Below are positions 23,788 to 32,401 of a DNA stretch of 64,000 bases, in pieces. Source of the stretch: Halanaerobium kushneri. GTDB taxonomy: Bacteria > Bacillota > Halanaerobiia > Halanaerobiales > Halanaerobiaceae. The notes under the pieces were generated by a model. The model saw only the letters and a program-made list of their open reading frames with translations. It did not search any database and was not told the DNA's origin. The DNA lies in assembly GCF_900156285.1 (NCBI RefSeq), contig NZ_FTNC01000001.1, positions 124,001-188,000 on the forward strand, in the 5' to 3' direction. Position numbers and translations under genes: made by a program. Position 1 is the first letter of the stretch, and every line of letters begins with the position of its first letter.

Positions 23788-23961
23788 TTAGGATTTCATT
23801 GAAATAATCGAAGCAACTAAAAGTCCTAGACCTAAACCTACCAGAATACTTCCTACAAATGCTAAAGCAGATTCACTTAGGAAGAAGAATCCAACACCAA
23901 GACCAACAATTAATCCTCCCCCAACTGCCCATGAACTTTTATCTGATTTATTGTTCATCAT
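23788..23961 (-). CDS. 57-residue glycine-rich two-helix membrane protein
   Basis: On the - strand ATG 23961 (or ATG 23958) follows AAAGGAGGTG and opens a 57-codon frame. The protein has a polar start MMNNKSDKSS and then two hydrophobic glycine-rich stretches, VGGGLIVGLGVGFFF and GSILVGLGLGLLVASII, separated by LSESALAF. The strong ribosome site and balanced two-helix pattern make it a real small gene. Family unknown; it resembles small hairpin membrane proteins. It lies alone between the dehalogenase gene and gene fragments. Confidence 0.72.
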   Translation of the reverse strand: MMNNKSDKSSWAVGGGLIVGLGVGFFFLSESALAFVGSILVGLGLGLLVASIISMKS

Positions 23962-24152
23962 TTCACCTCCTTTATTTGATCAAGTTTTTGTTATATCAAC
24001 TATATTGTATATTAAAATAATATCATAAAAATTTTATATTTAAAATAATTTTTTGTAATATTTGTTATATTTATAAACATAAATGATCTTAAAAATGGTA
24101 TAATTTAATTAAGAATAATCTTCTGCTTAAAATTTTTTAAAAAACTATTAGG

Positions 24153-24173
24153 CCCAACTTAACTGGGTTTTTT
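24153..24173 (+). terminator. Short hairpin with T run
   Basis: CCCA (24153-24156) and TGGG (24164-24167) pair around ACTTAAC, followed by six T. It looks like an orphan terminator left from a lost gene, since no + strand gene ends here. Confidence 0.45.
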
Positions 24174-24178
24174 ATAAA

Positions 24179-24265
24179 GACTTATGGGTATTTCTTAGCT
24201 CAGATAAAAAAATTATTGGTGGAATTGCAGTTGAAGAGAAATCTGATTTAGAGTTTTTAAGAAAA
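24179..24265 (+). pseudogene. Short GNAT-like fragment
   Basis: Reads DLWVFLSSDKKIIGGIAVEE and stops at TAA shortly after. The strand-turn-strand W-x-(F/V)-x-x-S-x-D-x-K-I-I-G-G-I-x-V is the beginning of the GNAT core. It has no start and is cut off by the joined dehydrogenase fragment. Assignment is tentative because so little remains. Confidence 0.35.
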
Positions 24266-24390
24266 TAATTGAAGAAGGTAAATTTAAAGCTGTTATTGGT
24301 AAAACATTTTCTTTAGAAGAAATATCAGAGGCCCATAAATATGTTGAAACAGGTCATAAGGTTGGAAATGCGGCAATAAAAATTAAATGA
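24256..24390 (+). pseudogene. 3' fragment of a medium-chain dehydrogenase
   Basis: In another frame from the GNAT piece, [20 protein letters not shown] then [19 protein letters not shown] matches the C-terminal 45 residues of zinc-independent medium-chain reductases (quinone oxidoreductase type). It is a relative of the end of the intact gene at 26902-27879, but far from identical, so it is not a recent copy of it. Everything before it is lost. Confidence 0.7.
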
Positions 24391-24426
24391 GGCCTGCTTT
24401 TTTCTTAGAATAATGAGGTGAAAATT

Positions 24427-25566
24427 ATGCCCGAAAATAAAGAACAAAATTTATCCTTTCCCAGAGGTTATTATGATTTTCATAAAAACCAGTTATTTAA
24501 TTATCAGCTTAACAGGTGGTATTCACTCGGCCTTGCAGACTTTGAAGATTTCAAATTAACTGCTGAGAAAATAAATTCATTTGAAAACTGGAAAACTGAA
24601 ATGGAAAGACTGGCAGAAAAAGTTCTTTCAGAAAATAGAATTATGAATGCGGCTATTTATTATCGGGCAGCTGAATTTTATACTTTTAATAAAGAGCAAA
24701 AAGAAAAATTATATGATCAGTTTTCTGAGTTATTCTACAGAGCTATATCGGATGAAAAAATAGAAAAACTAAAAATACCTTATGAAGCAGGATATTTACC
24801 AGCAATCAGATTAAGCCCTGAAAAAGAGGAAAAAGGGACAATAATCTTACATGGTGGCTTTGATTCTTTTATTGAAGAGTTTTATTATCTGATCAAATAT
24901 CTTAAAACCCATGGTTATCAGGTTATTGCTTTTGAAGGACCGGGCCAGGGCAATGTTTTAATCAAACAGGAAATTGCATTGGATTATAAGTGGGAAAAAG
25001 CGGTTAAGGAAATTCTGGATTACCTTCATTTAACCGATGTCTCGATTTTTGGTATTTCTATGGGAGGCTGGTTTGCTTTAAGAGCAGCAGCCTTTGAACC
25101 CAGAATCAAAAATGTAATTGCCACCGGCCATGCAGTAGATTATATGAAAATTCCACCTGCTGCAGCAGCCTGGCTTATGCTCTTTTTTATAAAACACTTT
25201 AGGAATTATACAATTAAATCTTTTAAAAAAGAAATTGAAAAAGGTGGGCAGAACAGCTGGCAGATAAGAAATTTAATGCAGATCACCCAAAAAGATAATC
25301 CTCTTGAGGCTTTTGAATATGCAATGAATTTAAATAAAGAAAATCTTCATCCTGATTTAATTAAAAAGAATCTTCTTTTAATGACTGCTGAAAATGATCA
25401 CTTTATCCCCTTTAAGCTGCAGAAGATACAGAATAAGACCTTTTTAAATGCTAAATCTCTAACTGAAAGAATATTTACAGAAGATGAGCAGGCTGATAAT
25501 CACTGTCAGATTGGCAACATCCAGTTAATGCTTGATACTGTTTTAGACTGGCTGAAAGATAAATAA
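24427..25566 (+). CDS. Alpha/beta hydrolase (FrsA/DUF1100-like)
   Basis: A 379-residue serine hydrolase with a 130-residue helical N-terminal extension and a C-terminal alpha/beta fold. The nucleophile elbow is FGISMGGWFALR, the oxyanion loop ILHGGFDSF, the Asp lies in TAENDHFIP and the His in ADNHCQIGN. The long N-terminal part and FEGPGQGN motif fit EstFrsA/DUF1100-type esterases. Start ATG 24427 follows GAGGTG; the in-frame GTG 24418 overlaps it. Substrate unknown. Confidence 0.8.
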   Translation: MPENKEQNLSFPRGYYDFHKNQLFNYQLNRWYSLGLADFEDFKLTAEKINSFENWKTEMERLAEKVLSENRIMNAAIYYRAAEFYTFNKEQKEKLYDQFSELFYRAISDEKIEKLKIPYEAGYLPAIRLSPEKEEKGTIILHGGFDSFIEEFYYLIKYLKTHGYQVIAFEGPGQGNVLIKQEIALDYKWEKAVKEILDYLHLTDVSIFGISMGGWFALRAAAFEPRIKNVIATGHAVDYMKIPPAAAAWLMLFFIKHFRNYTIKSFKKEIEKGGQNSWQIRNLMQITQKDNPLEAFEYAMNLNKENLHPDLIKKNLLLMTAENDHFIPFKLQKIQNKTFLNAKSLTERIFTEDEQADNHCQIGNIQLMLDTVLDWLKDK

Positions 25567-25620
25567 TTTCACTTTTTATAAGTATTTAATAACTAAGCTA
25601 ATATCCAGGAAGTGATGAAA

Positions 25621-26424
25621 ATGAATAAAAAACAAGGTCAATTTAATTATAAGAGAATTACTACTTTTATAATAACAGCTTACACAATTTCCTGGCTGAT
25701 CTGGCTGCCAAATCTAGTCAGCCACAACTTTAATGTTGGCTGGAGTCAGTCTAAGCTCTTGCATTTAACTGGTGGTTTTGGACCACTATTTGCTGCCATT
25801 ATTTCTACTAAGATTTATTACAAGAAAAAAGGTTTAAAAGAATACTTAAAGCACAAATTTTTAAAGTTTTCAGAGTCAAAATGGATACTTATTGCCTTAT
25901 TAGTTCCGGGCGGCTTTTTTCTATTTTCTTATTTAATTAGAGGGGTAATTTTTGGAGAGTGGACTGATCCAACTTTAATTGGAATTAATTCTAAGGTCCC
26001 TTTTGAAAATCAGTTTTTAATCTTATTGAGCTGGATCTTCTTTTATGGAATTGGAGAAGAAAGCGGCTGGAGAGGTTTTTTATTTCCTGAACTTATGAAA
26101 AAATTTAATTTACAAACTTCAGCATTATATACAGCTTTAATCTGGGCCGGCTGGCATTTACCAATCTTTTTTTATGATAATAATTTTCTGGCAATGGGAA
26201 TAATGGGCCTATTGGGCTGGCTGGTAGGTCTTATTTTTGGATCATTTATTTTAGGCTGGCTTACTCTAAAGGCAGAGTGGAATTTATGGCCGGCAATTTT
26301 ATGGCATGCTGCATTTAATTTCTTTACAGCCGGTGATAAAATAACCCCTCTATATCCTGCTCTAATAACAATGATGCTCATAATTTTTGGACTGTGGCTT
26401 TCCAGAAAATATAAGTTTGAGTAA
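25621..26424 (+). CDS. CPBP (CAAX/Abi) intramembrane metalloprotease
   Basis: A 267-residue polytopic protein with eight helices. All CPBP motifs are present: GEESGWRGFLFPELM (E-E-x-x-x-R), IWAGWHLPIFF and PAILWHAAFNFFTAG. I chose ATG 25621, eight bases after AGGAAG; ATG 25615 is also possible. The family cleaves substrates inside the membrane. The gene follows the alpha/beta hydrolase gene by about 50 bases. Confidence 0.82.
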   Translation: MNKKQGQFNYKRITTFIITAYTISWLIWLPNLVSHNFNVGWSQSKLLHLTGGFGPLFAAIISTKIYYKKKGLKEYLKHKFLKFSESKWILIALLVPGGFFLFSYLIRGVIFGEWTDPTLIGINSKVPFENQFLILLSWIFFYGIGEESGWRGFLFPELMKKFNLQTSALYTALIWAGWHLPIFFYDNNFLAMGIMGLLGWLVGLIFGSFILGWLTLKAEWNLWPAILWHAAFNFFTAGDKITPLYPALITMMLIIFGLWLSRKYKFE

Positions 26425-26493
26425 TTAGTGCAATATCAATTCTGAATTCTAAATAAATAATAATCAAACAATCACTTTTTAAAGGAGCAAAAA

Positions 26494-26883
26494 ATGAAAG
26501 ATAAAAATAAAACACCCAAATTAATGAAAATATTTAAAAAGCTAAAAAAAATATTAGAACCGTATGAAGCTTCATTAAGGCTAAAATTTGACCTCAAAGA
26601 AAAATATGAATTATGGACTGATAAAGAAGTAAAGATTGCTGGGAAAAATAAAAAAGAGATATTTTTTGCAGGTGTCACCATCCAGAAAAATTATGTTAGC
26701 TTTTATTTTATGCCTATTTATGTTGAGCCAGAGCTTAAGCAAAAGCTTGATCCAGAATTATTAAAACTATTAAAAGGAAAATCTTGTTTTCATATAAAAA
26801 GCATAGATCAAGAGCTTGAAAATAAAATAAATGACGCTCTGCAGAAGGGATATAAGCTATATCAAGATAATGAGTTTATCTAA
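26494..26883 (+). CDS. DUF1801 (YdhG-like) protein
   Basis: A 129-residue single-domain protein: LKKILEPYEASLRLKFDLKE, EIFFAGVTIQKNYVSFYFMP, IYVEPELKQKL and LKGKSCFHIKS, the DUF1801/YdhG order. The family has an alpha/beta fold of unknown function and is often found singly in Firmicutes and Bacteroidetes. The ribosome site is AAAGGAG. It is 18 bases before the dehydrogenase gene and may be co-transcribed with it. Confidence 0.75.
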   Translation: MKDKNKTPKLMKIFKKLKKILEPYEASLRLKFDLKEKYELWTDKEVKIAGKNKKEIFFAGVTIQKNYVSFYFMPIYVEPELKQKLDPELLKLLKGKSCFHIKSIDQELENKINDALQKGYKLYQDNEFI

Positions 26884-26901
26884 TTTAAAAGGAGGAAGAA
26901 A

Positions 26902-27879
26902 ATGGAATCAAATAAAATGAAAGCGGCTTATAGAAAAGAATATGGAGCTCCTGAAAGCTTAAAAATCAAAGAATTAGAGATTCCAAAGATAAAGGGAAAT
27001 GAACTTTTAATAAAAGTACATGCAGCAACTGTCAATAGAACAGATTGTGCAGTGCTCAGCGGCAGCCCTTATATAATGAGGATTTTTACCGGTTTATTAA
27101 AGCCTAAACTGTCAATTACCGGCACGGATTTTGCTGGAGAAATTAAAGCTGTTGGTAATAAGGTAGACTCTTTTAAAGTAGGTGACAGAGTTTTTGGTTT
27201 TAATGACAGCGGCTTAGCTTCTCATTCCCAGTATATGAAGATATCAGCAGATAAAGCTTTAAGTTTAATACCAGAAAAATCATCTTACGAGGAGGCTGCA
27301 GCCAGTCTTGAGGGGGTCCATTATGCCTACAATTTTATTAAGAAAGTCGAAATAAATGAGGGAGATAAGGTTCTTATTAATGGAGCAACAGGGGCAATTG
27401 GTTCTGCCTTAGTCCAGTTGGCAAAATACAACGATGCTTATGTTACAGCAGTAGGCAACAGCAAAAATATAGAATTAATGAAATCTTTGGGTGCTGATAA
27501 AGTTATTGATTATCAGACAGAAGATTTTACAGAAGATAAACTAAAATATCAATATATCTTTGATGCAGTTGGTAAAAGCTCATTTGCTAAATGCAAAAAT
27601 ATTTTAAAAGCAGATGGAGTTTATATATCATCAGAATTAGGCAGCCTGGGAGAGAATCTTTTCTTAGCATTAATAACTAAGATATCTTCTGGAAAAAAGG
27701 TTATTTTTCCTGTTCCCTCAGATATTAAGGGCAGTATTGAATTTATCAAAAAGCTGATAGAAGAAGATAAGTTTAAGGCGGTTATAGATAGAAAATTTCC
27801 TTTAGAAAAAATTAGTGAAGCCTTTACTTATACTGCAGGCGGTCAAAAAACTGGGAATGTTGTTTTGAAAATTAATTAA
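26902..27879 (+). CDS. NAD(P)-dependent medium-chain dehydrogenase (quinone oxidoreductase type)
   Basis: A 325-residue zinc-independent MDR protein. The N-terminal GroES-like part has AATVNRTDCAVLSG and ITGTDFAGEIKAVGN; the Rossmann motif is LINGATGAIGSALVQLAK, followed by SLGADKVIDYQ. No structural zinc cysteines are present. The C-terminus is GGQKTGNVVLKIN. Such enzymes reduce quinones or enones with NAD(P)H. A related 3' fragment lies at 24256-24390. The ribosome site is AAAAGGAGG. Confidence 0.85.
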   Translation: MESNKMKAAYRKEYGAPESLKIKELEIPKIKGNELLIKVHAATVNRTDCAVLSGSPYIMRIFTGLLKPKLSITGTDFAGEIKAVGNKVDSFKVGDRVFGFNDSGLASHSQYMKISADKALSLIPEKSSYEEAAASLEGVHYAYNFIKKVEINEGDKVLINGATGAIGSALVQLAKYNDAYVTAVGNSKNIELMKSLGADKVIDYQTEDFTEDKLKYQYIFDAVGKSSFAKCKNILKADGVYISSELGSLGENLFLALITKISSGKKVIFPVPSDIKGSIEFIKKLIEEDKFKAVIDRKFPLEKISEAFTYTAGGQKTGNVVLKIN

Positions 27880-27930
27880 AATATATGTTTTTTTATAAAT
27901 TTAAAAATTAGCTTAAATGAGGTTTGATAT

Positions 27931-29445
27931 ATGAAATATAATTTTATAAACAAAGTAAAAAAAGAAAAATTCAGAATAATTATTATCGCATTAATAACTG
28001 CAGTTCTTTTATTTTCTGCTGCAAAAATTTATCCTGATGGAAGTATTAATGAAGATCAAAGTTTAGATGAATTTATCAATGATCTTGATTCTCGAATTTC
28101 TATTTTGATGAAAGATTATCAAATACCCGGACTCAATATTGCTTTAATCAAAGAGGGTAATTTAAGCTGGATAAAAGCTTATGGTTATGCAGATCTTAGT
28201 GAAAATAGGGAAATGACTACTGATACTTACTGCAGGGTAGAATCTATATCTAAATCTGTTACTGCCTGGGGGATTATGAAACTGGTAGAAGAGGAGAAAT
28301 TAGCTCTCGATGAACCAGTTGAAAAGTATATAAAAAACTGGAAGTTTCCAGATTCAAATTTTGAGCATCAGAAAATAACTGCAGAGCAATTATTAAGTCA
28401 TACTGCAGGTCTGCCGCTGGGGACTATTGGTGAAGATGCTTTATATCACCCTGAAGAAGATATACCTTCTCTTAGGGATGCTTTAAGCAGTGAAGTAATT
28501 CCTTTCCAGGAAACTGCTAAGTCTTTTTACTATTCTGATACAGGCTATAATCTCTTAGAACTGCTCATTGAAGAAATAACCGAGCAAAATTTTGCAGAAT
28601 ATATGAGAAAAGAGATTCTGCTTCCACTTGGAATGAACAATTCAAGTTACAGCTGGAGTAAAGAGTGGAAACCTGAAGTTCCTAATGGTTATGATGTTAA
28701 CGGAAAAGCTGTACCTGTCTACACATATTCAATGAAGGCATCTGGAAATCTATATTCAACAGTTGAAGACACTGCTAAATTTGTGATCGCTGGTCTTAAC
28801 AGTTCATTTAATAATAATCAACTTCTTAAATCAGAGAGTCTAGAGAAAATGTACAAGCCGGCAGTAAAAGATATCCCAGGCTATTATGGAATTGTATTTG
28901 AATCCTATGGTTTGGGCCATTATCTTGAATGGTTTAAAAATGGGATGAAATCAGTCTCACATGGAGGCCAGGGAACTGGCTGGATGTCTCACTTTCAGTC
29001 AGTACCTGAAACAGGGGATGGAATAATTATTTTAACTAACAGTCAGCGCAGCTGGCCTGCCTTTGCTTATATATTAAGAGCTTGGACCTCCTGGTCCGGT
29101 CTCTCTGCAGCCGGAATGGAGATAATTATTACAGGGCAAAAACTTTTATGGGGGATTACAGCCTTACTTATATTTATTTCTCTCTGGAAACTATCATTAA
29201 TTATTGAAGGGTTGATCAGCAGCAGACAAAATTTTTCACCTAAAAAAAAGATTTCAAAAATTATTCTCATTTCTAAATTAGCATTATCTCTATTAATTAT
29301 TTTTATTGTATTATATGCTGTCAACATGGAATATCAGCCCTTATATTCCATATTTCCCATAGCTTCTCACTGGTTTTTTTACTCGCTGCTGAGTGTAGGT
29401 GTTTTAATTATGCTTCAGTTATTATTCTCTGTTCAAAGAAATTAG
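27931..29445 (+). CDS. Membrane-anchored serine hydrolase (class C beta-lactamase/PBP4* family)
   Basis: A 504-residue protein. An N-terminal hydrophobic segment (about residues 15-33) anchors or exports it. The hydrolase core shows VESISKSVTAWG with the S-x-x-K nucleophile, FYYSDTGYNLLE in place of the Tyr-x-Asn motif (here Tyr-Ser-Asp), and VSHGGQGTGW as the H-x-G motif. Three hydrophobic helices follow near residues 390-500. Relatives are D-amino-acid or peptidoglycan peptidases and esterases; true beta-lactamase activity is not implied. The ribosome site is weak (TGAGGTTTG). Confidence 0.8.
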   Translation: MKYNFINKVKKEKFRIIIIALITAVLLFSAAKIYPDGSINEDQSLDEFINDLDSRISILMKDYQIPGLNIALIKEGNLSWIKAYGYADLSENREMTTDTYCRVESISKSVTAWGIMKLVEEEKLALDEPVEKYIKNWKFPDSNFEHQKITAEQLLSHTAGLPLGTIGEDALYHPEEDIPSLRDALSSEVIPFQETAKSFYYSDTGYNLLELLIEEITEQNFAEYMRKEILLPLGMNNSSYSWSKEWKPEVPNGYDVNGKAVPVYTYSMKASGNLYSTVEDTAKFVIAGLNSSFNNNQLLKSESLEKMYKPAVKDIPGYYGIVFESYGLGHYLEWFKNGMKSVSHGGQGTGWMSHFQSVPETGDGIIILTNSQRSWPAFAYILRAWTSWSGLSAAGMEIIITGQKLLWGITALLIFISLWKLSLIIEGLISSRQNFSPKKKISKIILISKLALSLLIIFIVLYAVNMEYQPLYSIFPIASHWFFYSLLSVGVLIMLQLLFSVQRN

Positions 29446-29523
29446 TGAATATATTTTTTCAAAGGTTTAAAGTTCTACTGATAAATATTTTCTAAAAATC
29501 ATTAAAAAGAAAGAGGGATCAGA

Positions 29524-30714
29524 ATGAAAAAAATCATGATATTTACAGTCGTTTTAATAATTATCTCTTTAACTTTAAATGTTAATGCTCAAACTGTCAC
29601 AGAAATAGAAATATCTGAGCTGGAAAGAAGCAGCAGAGAGTTAATCTTAAAACAGCTTCCCTATACAACCGGAGATATCTATGGTGAGCAAAAACTTATC
29701 CTATCCAGAAAAAGAATCTTTAATAGTGATTTATTTAATCCAATAACTTTTCAGCTTTCAGCTCAAGAAACAAAAAATAATAACTATAAAATATTCATTA
29801 ATGCTGAAGACAGCGGCATCTTTATGATCCATCCCTGGGAGTTTGCAATTAGAAAGACAACAGGTCTGCTTGGAGAAAAATTTGAACAAAAAATACGAAA
29901 CCCTCAGGGTAATGGATTAAGTTACTTATTTGCTCTAGACTGGAGTAATGATTCCTATCAGGACTATGGGCTTGAGTATCTTGGGAAAAAGGGCAGAATT
30001 TATAACTTTAATTACAGAAATTTTGATAGAGATTTAGAATTCAATCAGCAGGACTTTAAATCTAAAGGAGATTTTTATCAGTTTAGTCTAGAAAGCATCC
30101 CGACTGCAGAGATAAAAAATCAATACAGCCTTAAATTTCAGGAAAATGATTACCAAATAAATAACTTAATTCAAAAACAGCAGTACTTAATTCCTGTATA
30201 TAATTTAAACTATGATAAAAGTTTCAACTTTGAGTTTGAGCTCAGCCGTGCATTTTCTTTAAATGACAATTATAATGATTTTAACAGTTTTAAACTCAAT
30301 TTAAATAAAGAATTCAAGCTTAATAATAAATCAAGAATTATTGCTGATTTCAAAGGGGGATTCAGCTCAGATAACACCCCACTTAATTACCAATTTACTG
30401 CCGGAGGATTTAGTAAAATTGATGGTGGGATTCCTATTCGAGGACAGGACTATGAGTTTGCAGGAACAAAATATATTAAAAACACTCTGGAATATCACAG
30501 GATGCTCTGGAGGAGGGACTTATGGGGAGTTATTTTTATTGATAATGCTAAAATTGCAGCTGCGGATAAGGAATTTGGAGATCTCAGCTGGGAAAATGAT
30601 GCTGGCTTAGGATTGATCTATTATACATTTTTAGGGCCGATTAGAGCAGATATTGCTTTTGATAATGGAAATAGTTCACCACAATTTAAGATTGGTTTTG
30701 GAAACTCATTCTAA
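29524..30714 (+). CDS. Small Omp85-superfamily outer-membrane protein (one POTRA plus barrel)
   Basis: A 396-residue exported protein. Residues 1-22 are a signal peptide ending VNA. Residues 23-95 look like one POTRA module (VTEIEISELERSSRELILKQ, then TGDIYGEQKLILSRKRIFNS). The rest alternates polar and hydrophobic residues, as a beta barrel does; GGIPIRGQDYEF recalls the Omp85 lid-lock motif VRGY/F, and the chain ends FKIGFGNSF with a final Phe, the classical outer-membrane insertion signal. BamA has five POTRAs, so this is a reduced form. It implies a second membrane. The ribosome site is AGAGGGA. Confidence 0.72.
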   Translation: MKKIMIFTVVLIIISLTLNVNAQTVTEIEISELERSSRELILKQLPYTTGDIYGEQKLILSRKRIFNSDLFNPITFQLSAQETKNNNYKIFINAEDSGIFMIHPWEFAIRKTTGLLGEKFEQKIRNPQGNGLSYLFALDWSNDSYQDYGLEYLGKKGRIYNFNYRNFDRDLEFNQQDFKSKGDFYQFSLESIPTAEIKNQYSLKFQENDYQINNLIQKQQYLIPVYNLNYDKSFNFEFELSRAFSLNDNYNDFNSFKLNLNKEFKLNNKSRIIADFKGGFSSDNTPLNYQFTAGGFSKIDGGIPIRGQDYEFAGTKYIKNTLEYHRMLWRRDLWGVIFIDNAKIAAADKEFGDLSWENDAGLGLIYYTFLGPIRADIAFDNGNSSPQFKIGFGNSF

Positions 30715-30739
30715 ATTAAATTAAAAGTGGTTGAAAAAA

Positions 30740-30811
30740 ATGTTAAAATTAGAATCTGATAGATTAATTATTATAGTCCTTGATTTAAAAAACTTATTGG
30801 TACAAAATTAA
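30740..30811 (+). pseudogene. 5' stub of a GNAT gene
   Basis: ATG 30740 opens a 23-codon frame, MLKLESDRLIIIVLDLKNLL, that ends in TAA. The start is the usual first strand of RimJ-type GNAT proteins (L-x-S-D-R-L-x-I). Nothing of the rest of the gene follows; the DNA instead leads into the ribosome site of the next gene. A remnant of a deleted gene. Confidence 0.6.
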
Positions 30812-30837
30812 TAAAACTAATTAAAGTAGGTGATATC

Positions 30838-31455
30838 ATGAAAAAACTGCTTTTAAAAAGCATAATTACAGCTGGATTATTTCTGATCTTTGTACTTTTA
30901 TTAAACACAGCTGCCGCAGCTGAAGAGCAGGGGATAATTAAAGCCAAAGCTGCTGAACAGATAATTAAGGAAAAGTCTGAAAAAGTAATAGGGCTCATTG
31001 CTGCCAGGGATTTTAAGAAGCTTGCTGATTATGTGCACCCAGAAAAGGGACTGCGATTTACTCCCTACACTCACGTTAGGCCAGAAAAAGATATAAACTT
31101 GACTAAAGAACAGGTAAGCAATTTTTTTAAGATCAATAAAAATTATCTCTGGGGCTATTATGACGGCAGCGGTAAAGAAATAAGATTAACTCCAGAAGAA
31201 TATTATCATCAATTTATTTATACTAATAATTTTATAAATGCAGAAAAAATTGGGTATAATGAAATATTAAGCAGTGGTAACATGATAGAAAATCAGTTTA
31301 AAGTATATGAAAAACCAATTATTGTTGAATATTATTTTCCAGGTTTTAAAGCAAAATTTGGAGGAATGGACTGGAAAAGTTTACGCCTGGTCTTTGAAAA
31401 ATATAAAGATAATTGGAAATTAAGAGGGATTATCCATAATCAGTGGACTATATAA
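30838..31455 (+). CDS. Exported protein of unknown function
   Basis: A 205-residue protein with a clear signal peptide (KKLLLKSIITAGLFLIFVLL, cut after NTAAAA). The mature part has LADYVHPEKGLRFTPYTHV, EEYYHQFIYTNNF, IIVEYYFPGF and an end WKLRGIIHNQWTI. The pattern of conserved aromatic residues suggests an NTF2- or lipocalin-like small domain, but I do not recognise a named family. It sits outside the cytoplasm, next to a protein with an outer-membrane barrel. The ribosome site is TAGGTGA. Confidence 0.65.
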   Translation: MKKLLLKSIITAGLFLIFVLLLNTAAAAEEQGIIKAKAAEQIIKEKSEKVIGLIAARDFKKLADYVHPEKGLRFTPYTHVRPEKDINLTKEQVSNFFKINKNYLWGYYDGSGKEIRLTPEEYYHQFIYTNNFINAEKIGYNEILSSGNMIENQFKVYEKPIIVEYYFPGFKAKFGGMDWKSLRLVFEKYKDNWKLRGIIHNQWTI

Positions 31456-31484
31456 ATAAATCAAATTTTATGAGGAGAATAATC

Positions 31485-32177
31485 TTGAAAATTATTAAAT
31501 ATGATAAATTTACAGATGATTTAAAAGATAAGCTATTAAATTATAATCAAGTTACCGGGTTAGTTGCAGTAGGTTCAATGTCTAAACAGAATCATCAGCC
31601 AGATGAATGGTCTGATCATGATTTTTTTGTAATTGTAAAAAGCGGTTATCAAAAAAAGTTTCGTGAAAATTTATCCTGGCTGCCTGATTTTGAAAATATC
31701 TTATTATCTTTTCAGGAAACTGAACATGGCTTAAAAGTTTTCTATAATAACGGCCATTTAATTGAATTTGCAGTATTTGATAAAGAAGAATTGTTCCTGG
31801 CAAAAATTAATTCTTATCGTATTTTAATTGATAAAGCAAATATCAAAAAGAATATAGAAAAAATCAAAGATAAAACAACTGTTCAAACTAGTTCATATAT
31901 TGATAATGACCTTTTAATAAAACAGTTTATTACTAAACTAGTTGTTGGAATTGGTAGGTATAATCGTGGTGAAATAATTAGTGGCCATCAATTTGTAAAG
32001 GTTTCTGCTCTAAATAAGTTATTACTTTTAATCGAGAAAAATACTGCTTTCACTAAAGATAAACTGCTTGACAATCTCGATCCATTGAGGAGATTTGAAT
32101 TTGTATATCCAGAATTAGGATCAGAAATAAATAATCTTTTACTTAACCAATACCTAAAGCAGCGAAAGAACTATTAA
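31485..32177 (+). CDS. Nucleotidyltransferase-fold protein, C-terminus frameshifted
   Basis: A 230-residue protein starting at TTG 31485, which follows GAGGAG. The nucleotidyltransferase motif is VAVGSMSKQNHQPDEWSDHD, with Gly-Ser and the Asp-x-Asp-like DHD pair that binds magnesium, as in aminoglycoside (AadE/ANT6-type) nucleotidyltransferases. Near 32150 the frame appears to shift: another frame continues as PKAAKELLNILKREL and ends at TAG 32261-32263. The last 40 residues of the ancestral protein are thus out of frame. The substrate is unknown and activity after truncation is uncertain. Confidence 0.6.
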   Translation: MKIIKYDKFTDDLKDKLLNYNQVTGLVAVGSMSKQNHQPDEWSDHDFFVIVKSGYQKKFRENLSWLPDFENILLSFQETEHGLKVFYNNGHLIEFAVFDKEELFLAKINSYRILIDKANIKKNIEKIKDKTTVQTSSYIDNDLLIKQFITKLVVGIGRYNRGEIISGHQFVKVSALNKLLLLIEKNTAFTKDKLLDNLDPLRRFEFVYPELGSEINNLLLNQYLKQRKNY

Positions 32178-32401
32178 ATATATTAAAAAGAGAATTACCG
32201 AATGAAATTAAAACAAAACATAAAAAATCTATTAATATTGTCCTGGAAAAATACTTGAAATAGTTTCCGCTTAACATATTTTAATAACCATTTATTTTAA
32301 TGTTTGGATTCTGAAAGCAATTACCTAGAAGTATTTTCTTAAGTCTTAAAAATGAACTGATAATATAAAGAATGAAACTTGATTTAGCAAGGAGAATTTA
32401 A

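Noticed and set aside
30341-30610. Frame inside the Omp85 gene on the same strand
   Set aside because: It overlaps the strongly supported barrel-encoding frame and has neither domain nor ribosome site.
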